From Tyzzerella sp963558545 (GTDB taxonomy: Bacteria; Bacillota; Clostridia; Lachnospirales; CAG-274): a DNA stretch of 7,734 bases. The stretch spans positions 1 to 7,734 of the forward strand of contig NZ_CAUWHO010000068.1 of NCBI RefSeq assembly GCF_963558545.1, written 5' to 3'. The notes beneath the pieces were generated by a model, which did not search any database, was not told where the DNA came from, and saw only the letters and a list, made by a program, of their open reading frames with translations. Below are positions 1 to 6,985 of this stretch, piece after piece. The position numbers and the translations under genes are program-made. The first letter of the stretch is position 1. The number at the start of each line of letters is the position of its first letter.

Positions 1-5
1 TCATA

Positions 6-12
6 TCCTTTT
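6..12 (-). promoter_or_regulatory. Possible ribosome binding site of the next gene, off the left edge
   Basis: After the recO stop codon the minus strand reads AAAAGGA within about 25 bases, followed at once by ATG at 4-2. This looks like a Shine-Dalgarno for another co-directional gene. The visible ATG is only one base from the AAAAGGA, so the real start probably lies just beyond the window. If so, the operon continues past recO. The following gene cannot be identified. Confidence 0.35.
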
Positions 13-28
13 ATTTATTTTAAAAATT

Positions 29-781
29 TTATATATTTTCTAACTCCTCTATAAAAGATGTACTCTTTAAATTTGTGTATAAATGAGCATTTAAAAGCCT
101 TTTACTAATTGTGGAAAGTTCAGTTAAAATATTATCAGAAACATTAAAATTATAAAGTTTATCTACCTTAGATGATAAAATATACTTTATAACTAAAACT
201 AGATTAGGTGATATTTTTAATAAAGAATTTTCTGTATTTCTACAATTTTTACATATAACGCCATTATCTCCCCAGTAAATATTGTTCTCATCTTTAATGT
301 CTAAATTACAATTAGTACAATTATTTATAATAGGCATATATCCATTTAGTTGTAAAAACTTAATTTCAAAAATTTTTGATATTAACTTTGGAGGTATTGA
401 GGTAGATTTAGAAAGTATAAGGAGAGATTTTAACAAAAGCAACATAATGTCATTTATAGGTGTTGCATCTTGTGTATTTTTATCTATAAATTCTAAAAAA
501 TATGTACCATAGGCTAGGGCATCTAAATCTTCTGTAATACTATAAAAATTTTCTATTATGTCTATTTGATTTAAAGATAGGCTTCTTCCACTATCATATA
601 TAATAAAATCTGCATAAGAAAATAGGGAAGAACCTGCCAAAAGCTTACTTTTTCCGTTTCTACAATTTTTAGCCCAAACAGTAAATTTACCATAATCTTT
701 TAATAATATAATAAGAGATTTGTCATTATCCCCAACTAAGTTTTCTTTTATTATTATACCTCTAGCCTTAAATGTACTCAT
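29..781 (-). CDS. recO: DNA repair protein RecO
   Basis: RecO is a cytoplasmic recombination mediator. With RecR it loads RecA onto SSB-coated single-stranded DNA in the RecF pathway and anneals complementary strands. The product is 250 aa, normal for the family. Residues 1-80 form the N-terminal OB-fold (start MSTFKARGIIIKE, the usual '..A.GIVL' opening). A helical middle follows, and a four-cysteine zinc-binding site is intact as CxxC at C155/C158 and CxxC at C177/C180. The ATG start is supported by AAGGAAAG on the minus strand just upstream, which directly follows the yqzL stop codon, so the two genes are probably translationally coupled. Its position as the last gene after era and yqzL matches the order in other Firmicutes. 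Nothing looks damaged. Confidence 0.96.
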   Translation of the reverse strand: MSTFKARGIIIKENLVGDNDKSLIILLKDYGKFTVWAKNCRNGKSKLLAGSSLFSYADFIIYDSGRSLSLNQIDIIENFYSITEDLDALAYGTYFLEFIDKNTQDATPINDIMLLLLKSLLILSKSTSIPPKLISKIFEIKFLQLNGYMPIINNCTNCNLDIKDENNIYWGDNGVICKNCRNTENSLLKISPNLVLVIKYILSSKVDKLYNFNVSDNILTELSTISKRLLNAHLYTNLKSTSFIEELENI

Positions 782-792
782 TTTATCTTTCC

Positions 793-918
793 TTAATAAT
801 TATTTTTATTATCTTCCTTATCATTGTTTTTATCTTTATATTCTTTATATTCTTTATATGCTAAAAATACATCAATATCTCCACTTTTTTTAAAAATACT
901 CCAAAATAAATCTTCCAT
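793..918 (-). CDS. yqzL: YqzL family small protein
   Basis: This is a 41-aa protein beginning MEDLFWSIFKKSGDIDVFLA. That opening matches the small YqzL family, which carries an aromatic N-terminus followed by 'F..TG.ID.YL.YKE' and lies between era and recO in many Firmicutes. Here it has exactly that position. The molecular function of YqzL is not known to me. The conserved part is residues 1-23. The tail (residues 21-41) is hydrophilic, rich in K, E, D and N, and contains three consecutive YKE/YKD units. The start is supported by GGTGGTG on the minus strand, six bases before the ATG. The TAA stop runs into the recO Shine-Dalgarno, 11 bases before the recO ATG. Because of its size, automated gene callers could miss it. 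Confidence 0.85.
   Translation of the reverse strand: MEDLFWSIFKKSGDIDVFLAYKEYKEYKDKNNDKEDNKNNY
832..858 (-). repeat. Three 9-bp tandem repeats inside yqzL
   Basis: The minus strand carries TATAAAGAA, TATAAAGAA and TATAAAGAT back to back, encoding Tyr-Lys-Glu, Tyr-Lys-Glu and Tyr-Lys-Asp (residues 21-29 of YqzL). The unit is a multiple of three, so gain or loss of copies by slippage would lengthen or shorten the charged tail without breaking the frame. Whether copy number varies between strains cannot be seen here. Confidence 0.8.
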
Positions 919-940
919 AGATAACACCACCATTTATAAT

Positions 941-1020
941 TAGTATATTTATATTTTTAGTATAATACATATTTATATACTATTGAAAATTTACCATAAA
1001 AGGAGTTTAAATACTATTGA
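941..1020. promoter_or_regulatory. TAGTAT motif cluster and possible promoter upstream of yqzL
   Basis: The gap upstream of yqzL holds four copies of TAGTAT: two on the plus strand (941-946, 958-963) and two on the minus strand (977-982, 1011-1016). TAGTATA at 958-964 and TATACTA at 976-982 form a perfect 7-bp inverted repeat with an 11-bp spacer. The 10-mer ATACTATTGA occurs twice, at 977-986 and 1011-1020. A minus-strand -10-like TATACT lies at 959-964, about 40 bp before the yqzL start, and overlaps a plus-strand TATAAT at 961-966. No good -35 is visible on either strand. This could be an internal promoter/operator for yqzL-recO, but AT-rich sequence produces such patterns easily. Confidence 0.3.
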
Positions 1021-1023
1021 CTT

Positions 1024-1206
1024 TTATTTATTTTTAGTATTAGTTAATTCTATTTTAATATTACCATATATTGTATGGTTTTCATTATTTAAAATGTAGA
1101 TGTTATCATCTTCTTTTAAATAAGCTGTTTTACCATTTATAATTATAGTGTCTTTAGGAGGTATTAAAACATCTGTCGGTTCATTATTTGGCATATTTTC
1201 ATTTTT
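1024..1206 (-). pseudogene. Frame-displaced C-terminal part of the gene at 1164-1484
   Basis: This stretch is open in the -1 frame relative to the upstream part. Joined at the A run, it would add 59 residues after K94, starting NENMPNNEPTDVLIPPKD and ending with a lysine-rich NTKNK. The sequence alternates hydrophobic and polar residues (for example DTIIINGKTAYL), suggesting a beta-rich domain, and its composition matches the upstream part. It has an internal ATG at 1194 that could begin a 56-aa protein, but no Shine-Dalgarno precedes that ATG, which favours one interrupted gene over two separate ones. Function unknown. Confidence 0.5.
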
Positions 1207-1484
1207 TTATTAATATGTAGAGTATAATATATATCGCTATCATTTTTTAATGTTATTTTGTAAAATTTATATTTAGAATTTAATAAATCTAAATGGCTAA
1301 CTATATTTTCCTTAGATTTAATATTATATAAATTAATGTCTAGTAAAATTTTATTATTTAATTTATCATCATAAATAAAATTACGTTCTAGTTTATAGTT
1401 ATTTATAGTTTTATTTAGGCTTGGGATAGATATAAAAAACATAATAAAAAATAAAAATATATAATGTTTATAATTAATTTTCAA
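1164..1484 (-). CDS. Unrecognised membrane-anchored or exported protein, N-terminal part (probably frameshifted)
   Basis: I do not recognise this 106-aa product. After a short basic start (MKINYKHY) it has one hydrophobic segment at about residues 8-22, consistent with a signal peptide or membrane anchor. The remainder is a polar, K/N/D-rich domain predicted to lie outside the cell. The start codon is TTG at 1484, preceded by AGGTGG on the minus strand, overlapping the end of era. The last 12 residues (from M95) read like an out-of-frame tail. Just before them is a run of seven A's (1202-1208), and the -1 frame stays open from there to a TAA at 1024-1026. A single extra A would join both parts into a 153-aa protein. 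Causes could be a sequencing error, a true mutation or slippage at the A run. B. subtilis has no such gene between era and yqzL. Confidence 0.6.
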   Translation of the reverse strand: MKINYKHYIFLFFIMFFISIPSLNKTINNYKLERNFIYDDKLNNKILLDINLYNIKSKENIVSHLDLLNSKYKFYKITLKNDSDIYYTLHINKKMKICQIMNRQMF

Positions 1485-1498
1485 TATACCACCTAACT

Positions 1499-2404
1499 TT
1501 ATATTTGTTTTTGGTCATATCCAAAATTTTTTAATAAAAAGTCACTATCTCTCCAGTCTTTTTTTACTTTTATCCATATTTGCAAGTTTGTAGGAGAGCC
1601 TAAAAGTCTTTCTATCTCATATCTAGCATTAGAGCCTATTTTTTTAAGCATAGAACCTTGTTTTCCTATTATAATACCTTTGTGAGAATCTCTTTCGCAA
1701 TATATAGTTGCTTGTATGTCAATAATATCTTTATCTTTTCTATGTTTCATAGAGCTAACTTCCACAGCTATCCCGTGGGGTATTTCATCTTGTAAAAGTT
1801 TTAAAGACTTTTCTCTAATTATTTCTGATACTATCTGTCTTTCTGGTTGGTCTGTTATCATATCAGCAGGGAAAAACAAAGGCCCTTCTGGTAAATATTT
1901 TTTTATACACTTTAGTAGTTCATCTTTATTTTTGCCTTTTAATGCTGACACAGGTATTATCTCTGCAAAATTGTATACAGATTTATAATTATCTATAACT
2001 GCCAATATTTCTTCTGAAGATACTGTATCTATTTTATTTATTACTAGAAATACTGGAGTGGATACATTTTCTAATCTTTTTATAATAGACAAATCAGATT
2101 CTTTTATTTTTTCAAATGGTTCAATAAGATATAACACTATATCTACTTCATTTAATGTAGTTTCTGCCGATTTTACCATATAATTACCTAATTTAGATTT
2201 CGGCTTATGTATTCCAGGTGTGTCTATAAAAATAGCTTGAAAATTATCTTCTGTTAATATTGATTGTATTTTATTTCTAGTAGTTTGAGGTTTACTAGAT
2301 ATAATAGCTATTTTTTCTCCTATAAGACTATTCATAAGAGTAGATTTTCCAACGTTTGGTCTACCGATTAAAGATACAAATCCAGAGCGAAAATCATTAT
2401 TCAT
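1499..2404 (-). CDS. era: Ribosome-assembly GTPase Era
   Basis: Era is a GTPase that binds the 3' end of 16S rRNA during 30S subunit maturation, at the cytoplasmic face or free in the cytosol. The 301-aa length is normal. The G domain is complete: G1 GRPNVGKST (14-22), G2 around T41-T42 in the KPQTTRNK segment, G3 DTPG (61-64), G4 NKID (123-126) and G5 SAL (153-155). The C-terminal KH RNA-binding domain follows, with the loop GIIIGKQG at 243-250. The ATG start is supported by AAAGGAAC on the minus strand. It lies 25 bp after ybeY, a functional partner since YbeY processes the same rRNA end. In B. subtilis dgkA and cdd separate these two genes; here they are absent. Confidence 0.98.
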   Translation of the reverse strand: MNNDFRSGFVSLIGRPNVGKSTLMNSLIGEKIAIISSKPQTTRNKIQSILTEDNFQAIFIDTPGIHKPKSKLGNYMVKSAETTLNEVDIVLYLIEPFEKIKESDLSIIKRLENVSTPVFLVINKIDTVSSEEILAVIDNYKSVYNFAEIIPVSALKGKNKDELLKCIKKYLPEGPLFFPADMITDQPERQIVSEIIREKSLKLLQDEIPHGIAVEVSSMKHRKDKDIIDIQATIYCERDSHKGIIIGKQGSMLKKIGSNARYEIERLLGSPTNLQIWIKVKKDWRDSDFLLKNFGYDQKQI

Positions 2405-2429
2405 AGTTTTAGTTCCTTTCTTTACAAAT

Positions 2430-2891
2430 TTATCTTTTTATATTTAATTTATTTAATATAATATCTTGTTTTTTAAACATTATTTTTTCTTCTTCTTCTG
2501 TCATATGGTCATATCCTAAAAGATGTAACATACTATGTACTGTCAAAAAACATAGCTCACGCTCTAAAGAATGACCATAATCATTAGCTTGTGATATAGC
2601 TTTGTCAATACTTATTATTATATCTCCTAATGGAATAGGGTGCAATATATTATTGTCTATATTATTAAAATCATCTAATAATGGAAAAGATAAAACATCT
2701 GTTTCTTTATTTATGTTTCTATGTAGAGCATTAATTTCTTTTATTTCTTTATTGTCTACAATGGAAAGGCTTATTTCTACATTAGTTGTAAAATTTTCTA
2801 AATTAAGGCTTTCTTCTATACATTTGTTTATTAAACTAACGATATTTTCATCTATAATAAAGCCTGTATTGTTATCAAATAAAATGTTCAT
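2430..2891 (-). CDS. ybeY: Endoribonuclease YbeY (16S rRNA maturation)
   Basis: YbeY is a metal-dependent RNase of the UPF0054 family, needed for 16S rRNA 3'-end maturation and ribosome quality control. The 153-aa product carries the diagnostic metal-binding motif HxxxHxxxxxH as H119, H123 and H129 in HSMLHLLGYDH, the upstream family motifs TDVLSFP (64-70) and LGDIIIS (88-94), and an acidic EEEE stretch just after the third histidine. The second position of the motif is Ser where Gly is common; the histidines are unaffected. The ATG start is preceded by TAGGAG on the minus strand, whose first three bases are the phoH stop codon. Translation of ybeY is therefore probably coupled to phoH. Confidence 0.97.
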   Translation of the reverse strand: MNILFDNNTGFIIDENIVSLINKCIEESLNLENFTTNVEISLSIVDNKEIKEINALHRNINKETDVLSFPLLDDFNNIDNNILHPIPLGDIIISIDKAISQANDYGHSLERELCFLTVHSMLHLLGYDHMTEEEEKIMFKKQDIILNKLNIKR

Positions 2892-2899
2892 AAAAACTC

Positions 2900-3889
2900 C
2901 TATTTACTCTTACTATTTTGTTTTTTGGGTTGTTTTTCTTTATCTTTTTCTAACTTCTCATAAGCACCTATTATTTTTTGTACAAGTGGGTGACGTACTA
3001 CGTCTTTGTTATTAAGTTTGCATATACCTATATCTTCTATACCATCTAATATTTTTATTGCATCAATAAGCCCAGAGTTTTTACCAGTTGGCAAGTCTAT
3101 CTGAGTTAAATCTCCTGTAATAATTGCTTTAGCCCCAAAACCTATACGTGTTAAAAACATTTTCATTTGTTCTGGAGTTGTATTTTGTGCTTCGTCTAGT
3201 ATAATAAAGGCATTATCTAATGTCCTACCACGCATATATGCAAGTGGAGCAACCTCAATAGCACCTTTTTCCATATTTTTTTGAAAACTTTCAACACCCA
3301 TTATATCATATAAAGCATCATATAAAGGTCTTAAATAAGGGTCTACCTTTTGCTGTAAATCTCCAGGTAAAAAGCCAAGATGCTCTCCTGCTTCTATTGC
3401 AGGCCTAGTTAAAATAATACGATTTACTTCATTATTTTTAAAAGCAGTGATGGCCATAGCCATAGCTAAATATGTTTTACCTGTACCAGCAGGTCCTATA
3501 CCAAAAACAATAGTATTTTTTCTAATTGTATTTATATAATTTTTTTGTCCTATAGTTTTAGGCTTTACAGGGCGTCCTGCTATATTAACACAAATAAAAT
3601 CATCATTTATTTTTTCTATTTGGTCAAAATTTTCATCTTCTACTTGAGATATAAGGTAGTTTATAGATTGCTCTGTTATTTCTTCGCCTCTATTAGCTAT
3701 AGATATAAGAGATTTTAAAACTTTTTCTGCTTTACCTAAAGAGTATTTACTACCAGATACTACTATGTCTTCGCCTCTATTTACAATATTAACAGAAAAG
3801 CTACGTTCAATTTTTTTTATATTAGTATCATATTGGCCAAAAATATTTAAAATTTTCTCATTGGCTATCTGTAATTTTATTTGTTCCAT
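2900..3889 (-). CDS. phoH: PhoH family ATPase (PhoH/PhoL type)
   Basis: PhoH-family proteins are cytoplasmic ATPases of the P-loop superfamily. The members encoded next to ybeY are thought to act in RNA metabolism, although the exact reaction is not settled. The 329-aa product has an N-terminal KH-like region (about 1-65) and a catalytic domain with Walker A GPAGTGKT (132-139) and Walker B FIILDEAQN (228-236). The conserved TRPAIEAGEHLGFLPGDL stretch (161-178) and the TGDLTQIDLP segment (258-267) are also present. The lysine-rich tail (from about 311) is probably disordered. The ATG lies inside the end of yqfD, giving a 32-bp overlap. An AGGGAG on the minus strand lies 11 bases upstream, a somewhat long spacing that fits reinitiation by ribosomes finishing yqfD. 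Confidence 0.96.
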   Translation of the reverse strand: MEQIKLQIANEKILNIFGQYDTNIKKIERSFSVNIVNRGEDIVVSGSKYSLGKAEKVLKSLISIANRGEEITEQSINYLISQVEDENFDQIEKINDDFICVNIAGRPVKPKTIGQKNYINTIRKNTIVFGIGPAGTGKTYLAMAMAITAFKNNEVNRIILTRPAIEAGEHLGFLPGDLQQKVDPYLRPLYDALYDIMGVESFQKNMEKGAIEVAPLAYMRGRTLDNAFIILDEAQNTTPEQMKMFLTRIGFGAKAIITGDLTQIDLPTGKNSGLIDAIKILDGIEDIGICKLNNKDVVRHPLVQKIIGAYEKLEKDKEKQPKKQNSKSK

Positions 3890-5111
3890 TATCTATATTG
3901 CTCCCTTCATCTTGATAGGTAGATATAGGTACTTTTTGTCCTATATCTTCTATTAATGTTAATTTTGCAGTGGCTATTAATTGATTTTCGTTTTTTTCAT
4001 AAATGATTTGTTTATCTAATATATCAGAAGAAAAATCTACCTCTTTTGTAATTTTTTCTGTTATAAGCTTGTTAGCATATAATTTTGCTTCATTTATAGA
4101 ATATGTTTTTTTTATAGGTATATACTCTTTATATGTTATTTTTTTTATTATAAAAGGTAAATAAAAATTTTCTGATAACTTTAGTTGTTTTCTTGATATA
4201 ATTGTATCATAATTTTCATAAGAAATATTATTTTTAAATAAATTTAGATTAAAATTTTTATTAAATGCTAATAAATTATATGTAGTTTTTTTATTTTTTG
4301 TGTATTCTTTTATATAGTATTGAAATGGTACAGTAACCTTTATTTCTTTTTCTGTCTTAGCTTCTACATCTGCATCAGAATAGGTGTTATAATTACCTTT
4401 TATTTCTTCGCCTTCTTTTAAAAGAAGTGTACCAGATACAAGTACATCTCCTTTTTGTACAACATCTTTTGACTTTACTAAAGGAGTGCCAGACCTTGTA
4501 ATTATATTAGTTATAATACCTTTTTCTTTAGCTATTATATCACAAGGTGTATTATTTTCAATAGAATTTTGCTTTGGTATATTTTCAGAAATGCTTATAG
4601 TTGCTTTAGTTCCATCTATTTTTATATTTACCCAAGATATTGTATCAAAATTATTTTTTAAATCTGATTGTATGGTTTTTATAGCAATCTTCCTTTTATA
4701 TGCACCTAAATATAATCCTTTTTCTTCACAAAAACGTAAAATAGAGTTATTATCTACGTTATTGTTACCTACAACTTGTATTGTCCATATAAAAGAAGAA
4801 AAATAATATAATAAAGATATAAAAATCATAATACCTATTAAAAACATTTTTCTTTTTCTATTTTTAAATATAAAAAATGGCATACCATACCTTGAAACTA
4901 TTTTATATTTACATCCAGTTTTTCTAGATATTTCTTTTAAAGATTTAAAATCTTTTATATTTAACTTGCATATAACACCATTATTAACTTCTTCTAATTT
5001 ACATAAATTTATATTTTTATTTAAACATAAATTTAAAAATCTTTCAATAGAAAACCCTGTAATTTTTATAATAACATATCCTCTAAAGTAATTCCACAAA
5101 AATTTAAACAT
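3858..5111 (-). CDS. yqfD: Sporulation protein YqfD
   Basis: YqfD is a membrane protein of spore-formers. In Bacillus it is made in the mother cell under sigma-E and is associated with the engulfed forespore. The 417-aa product has a cytoplasmic N-terminal region (1-88) and one clear membrane segment (about 90-108, preceded by KNRKRK). Next comes a POTRA-like beta-alpha stretch beginning IQVVGNNNVD (111-120), then a region with a hairpin-type motif (TRSGTPLVKSKDVVQKGDVL, 205-224) resembling lipoyl or adaptor folds, and a long variable C-terminus. Only two YqfD features vary from what I would expect: a very K/N-rich C-terminal half and the overlap with phoH. The ATG follows GGTG on the minus strand, 12 bp after yqfC, so both are made together. 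The sub-domain assignments are by eye; the family call is firm. Confidence 0.93.
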   Translation of the reverse strand: MFKFLWNYFRGYVIIKITGFSIERFLNLCLNKNINLCKLEEVNNGVICKLNIKDFKSLKEISRKTGCKYKIVSRYGMPFFIFKNRKRKMFLIGIMIFISLLYYFSSFIWTIQVVGNNNVDNNSILRFCEEKGLYLGAYKRKIAIKTIQSDLKNNFDTISWVNIKIDGTKATISISENIPKQNSIENNTPCDIIAKEKGIITNIITRSGTPLVKSKDVVQKGDVLVSGTLLLKEGEEIKGNYNTYSDADVEAKTEKEIKVTVPFQYYIKEYTKNKKTTYNLLAFNKNFNLNLFKNNISYENYDTIISRKQLKLSENFYLPFIIKKITYKEYIPIKKTYSINEAKLYANKLITEKITKEVDFSSDILDKQIIYEKNENQLIATAKLTLIEDIGQKVPISTYQDEGSNIDNGTNKITDSQ

Positions 5112-5123
5112 TATTTCACCAAC

Positions 5124-5417
5124 CTATATAAATTCAAACTGTTTTAAAATACCTTTTATTAAAATTTTATTTTTATTAAGCTCTTTTAAAAAAAGATTTT
5201 TACCAACTATTTTAAAAATACCACAAGATGTATTTATTTTTATAGTTTCATTAGAATATTGTACTATATTTTTAAAGTTTTCTATTAAAATTTTATTTTT
5301 ACCTACAACAGTTATAAGAGGAACATTTAAAACTATTTCATTAGGTAGCTCTATGTTTTCTGTTAATCCTTTTTTTATATATCTTATTAAATTATTTGGA
5401 GCTTTATTTTTTTTCAT
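5124..5417 (-). CDS. yqfC: Sporulation protein YqfC (YabP family)
   Basis: YqfC is a small soluble protein of the YabP/YqfC family, made in the mother cell during sporulation and found next to yqfD in nearly all endospore-formers. The product is 97 aa, as usual. After a basic N-terminus it shows the family pattern of alternating beta strands: LPNEIVLNVPLITVVGKNKI (24-43), then ENFKNIVQYSNETIKI (46-61), a short GIFKIVG strand (66-72) and a final LIKGIL strand (86-91). The ATG has a very strong Shine-Dalgarno, AAGGGAGGT on the minus strand. It is the first gene of the leftward cluster, 12 bp ahead of yqfD, so any sporulation promoter for the pair should lie in the divergent gap to its right. 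Confidence 0.92.
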   Translation of the reverse strand: MKKNKAPNNLIRYIKKGLTENIELPNEIVLNVPLITVVGKNKILIENFKNIVQYSNETIKINTSCGIFKIVGKNLFLKELNKNKILIKGILKQFEFI

Positions 5418-5442
5418 ATAAATCTACCTCCCTTAGCAATAG

Positions 5443-5450
5443 ATTATATG
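5443..5450 (-). promoter_or_regulatory. yqfC: Candidate -10 element for yqfC
   Basis: The minus strand reads CATATAAT here, about 16 bases before the yqfC Shine-Dalgarno core. It resembles the sigma-E -10 consensus (CATAnnnT) and also contains a sigma-A TATAAT. An ATATT that could serve as a sigma-E -35 lies about 19 bases upstream, too far for the usual 14-15 base spacer, and no good sigma-A -35 is present. Knowledge that yqfC is sigma-E controlled in Bacillus favours the first reading, but the sequence alone does not decide. Confidence 0.25.
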
Positions 5451-5481
5451 TTAAATTTATGTTAATTAGAATATAAATCTA

Positions 5482-5510
5482 TTTTCAATAAAATTTTTTT
5501 ATAGTATAAT
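5482..5510 (+). promoter_or_regulatory. Probable promoter of the histidine kinase gene
   Basis: A perfect -10 hexamer TATAAT lies at 5505-5510, and TTTTCA at 5482-5487 stands 17 bases upstream as a poor -35. Transcription would begin near 5517, leaving a leader of about 30 bases. The 9-mer TAGTATAAT here is also found at 958-966 in the other gap of the window. The weak -35 suggests either low basal activity or dependence on an activator. Confidence 0.45.
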
Positions 5511-5546
5511 ATATATAACTTTATATTAAATAAAGGGGTGACTTTA

Positions 5547-6965
5547 ATGAATACATTGTTTAAAAAACAATTTTTTATGCAATCTTTTGTACTTATTATA
5601 AGTTTTGCACTATTAGGAGCAGGACTTACAAAGGCTTTTAGTTCCTTTTTTGTAGAGCAAAAAAAAGATTTGCTTGTAGAACAAAGCCAAAAAATTTCTA
5701 AAACATTTAAACAAGCATATTTTTTGGAAGGTAGATTTGGTCTATTAGCTTTACAAAATGAAATTGAAATATTAGAAGAGTATCTTAATTCTAGTTTTAT
5801 ATTTATAGATAATGAAAATATTATTAAAATAATTTCTACAGATATAAACTCTAAGTGGTATAACAAAAAAATAGATTTAGAAGAAATATTAAAAGATAAT
5901 AACAATAATTCATACTACGAGATAAAGGGAACTATGGGTGGCATATTAGATGAGCCTGTACTTAGCATAGGTAATCCTATGACTATAAATGGTGAATATA
6001 TAGGGACTATTTTTATAAATACACCTGTAACAGATTTATTTTTAACAGTAGAAAAAGCATATCAAATAATAATGTTATTTACTGTATTTGCTATAATAGG
6101 TGCATTTATACTAGTTTACTTATTTTCTAAAAAAATTAGTTTGCCTCTTATAGAAATTAATGATGCAGCAAAAATTATGGCTGGGGGAAATTTTAAAAAA
6201 CGTATATATATAAATAGTAAAGATGAAATAGGGCAGTTGGCAAATGTTTTAAATGATATGGCAGAAAGCTTAGATGAACAAGAAAAGAGAAGAAGAGAAT
6301 TTATATCTAACATATCCCACGATATACGTTCACCACTAACATCTATGAAAGGTTTTTTAGAAGCCATAATAGATGGTACAATTCCAGAAGAAAAAAAAGA
6401 AAAATATATAAACATAGTATTAGAAGAAACAGAAAGATTGACAGTCCTTGCCAATAATATATTAGATATTAATAGACTAGAAGATATGGATAATCAAAAT
6501 AAAAATGTTTTATTTGATATAAATGAGCTTATAAGAAGGACTATTATAAGCTTTGAGGCTAGGGTAATTACTAAAAATTTGGATATAAAAATATCCTTTG
6601 CAGAAAAAGAAACTTTAGTTTTAGCAGATTTAGAAAAAATACAAAGAGTAATATACAACCTTATTGATAATGCTATAAAATTTACAGAAAACAATAAATC
6701 TATATATATTTCTACAAGCATTAAGGCTAACAAAGTTTTTGTATCTATAAAAGATGAAGGACCAGGGATATCTTCAGAAGAACAAAAGAGAATATTTGAT
6801 AGATTTTATAAGGCAGATTATTCTAGAGGGAAAGATAAAAAGGGTAGTGGACTAGGACTTTCTATTGTAAAAGAATTTATATTATCTCAAGGAGAAACTA
6901 TAGATATTAAAAGTGAAATTAATAAGGGTAGTGAGTTTATTTTTAGTTTAACAAAGGGTGAATAA
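5547..6965 (+). CDS. HAMP-type sensor histidine kinase
   Basis: This is a membrane sensor kinase of a two-component system. From ATG 5547 it is 472 aa. It has a membrane segment at about 10-31, an extracellular sensor (about 33-170) ending in a Cache/PAS-like strand pair (SIGNPMTINGEYIGTIFI), and a second membrane segment (173-194). HAMP (about 195-248) and HisKA with H-box SHDIRSPL (H258 the phosphate acceptor) follow. The ATPase domain has N-box N371/N375, G1 DEGPGI (403-408), F-box FDRF (417-420) and G2 GSGLGL (433-438). All catalytic motifs are intact. A GTG at 5538 is in frame, but it forms part of the AAAGGGGTG Shine-Dalgarno, so ATG 5547 is the better start. No response regulator lies beside it: the upstream neighbour is yqfC on the other strand, the downstream one a membrane protein. 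The signal sensed is unknown. Confidence 0.93.
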   Translation: MNTLFKKQFFMQSFVLIISFALLGAGLTKAFSSFFVEQKKDLLVEQSQKISKTFKQAYFLEGRFGLLALQNEIEILEEYLNSSFIFIDNENIIKIISTDINSKWYNKKIDLEEILKDNNNNSYYEIKGTMGGILDEPVLSIGNPMTINGEYIGTIFINTPVTDLFLTVEKAYQIIMLFTVFAIIGAFILVYLFSKKISLPLIEINDAAKIMAGGNFKKRIYINSKDEIGQLANVLNDMAESLDEQEKRRREFISNISHDIRSPLTSMKGFLEAIIDGTIPEEKKEKYINIVLEETERLTVLANNILDINRLEDMDNQNKNVLFDINELIRRTIISFEARVITKNLDIKISFAEKETLVLADLEKIQRVIYNLIDNAIKFTENNKSIYISTSIKANKVFVSIKDEGPGISSEEQKRIFDRFYKADYSRGKDKKGSGLGLSIVKEFILSQGETIDIKSEINKGSEFIFSLTKGE

Positions 6966-6985
6966 TTTTAAAGGGTGTGATATAT

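Noticed and set aside
996..1027. Inverted repeat ATAAAAG...CTTTTAT as a possible terminator
   Set aside because: Seven AT-rich pairs around an 18-base loop with no following T-run on the minus strand; too weak for an intrinsic terminator.
1000..1099. Plus-strand AGGAG followed by a short open stretch encoding about 27 hydrophobic residues, resembling a type I toxin peptide
   Set aside because: The only start at usable spacing is ATT, which is very rare; the TTG in another frame gives six codons. The stretch is antisense to the K/N-rich end of the split gene, and antisense of such sequence is automatically F/L/I-rich.
2602..3015. Plus-strand open frame across the ybeY-phoH junction
   Set aside because: It is antisense to two confidently identified genes and is low-complexity hydrophobic sequence, as expected from antisense reading of AT-rich genes.
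5462..5905. Long minus-strand open frame overlapping the start of the kinase gene
   Set aside because: It is antisense to a kinase with intact, recognisable domains, has no Shine-Dalgarno, and its Ser/Lys/Phe-rich sequence matches no family; it is a shadow.
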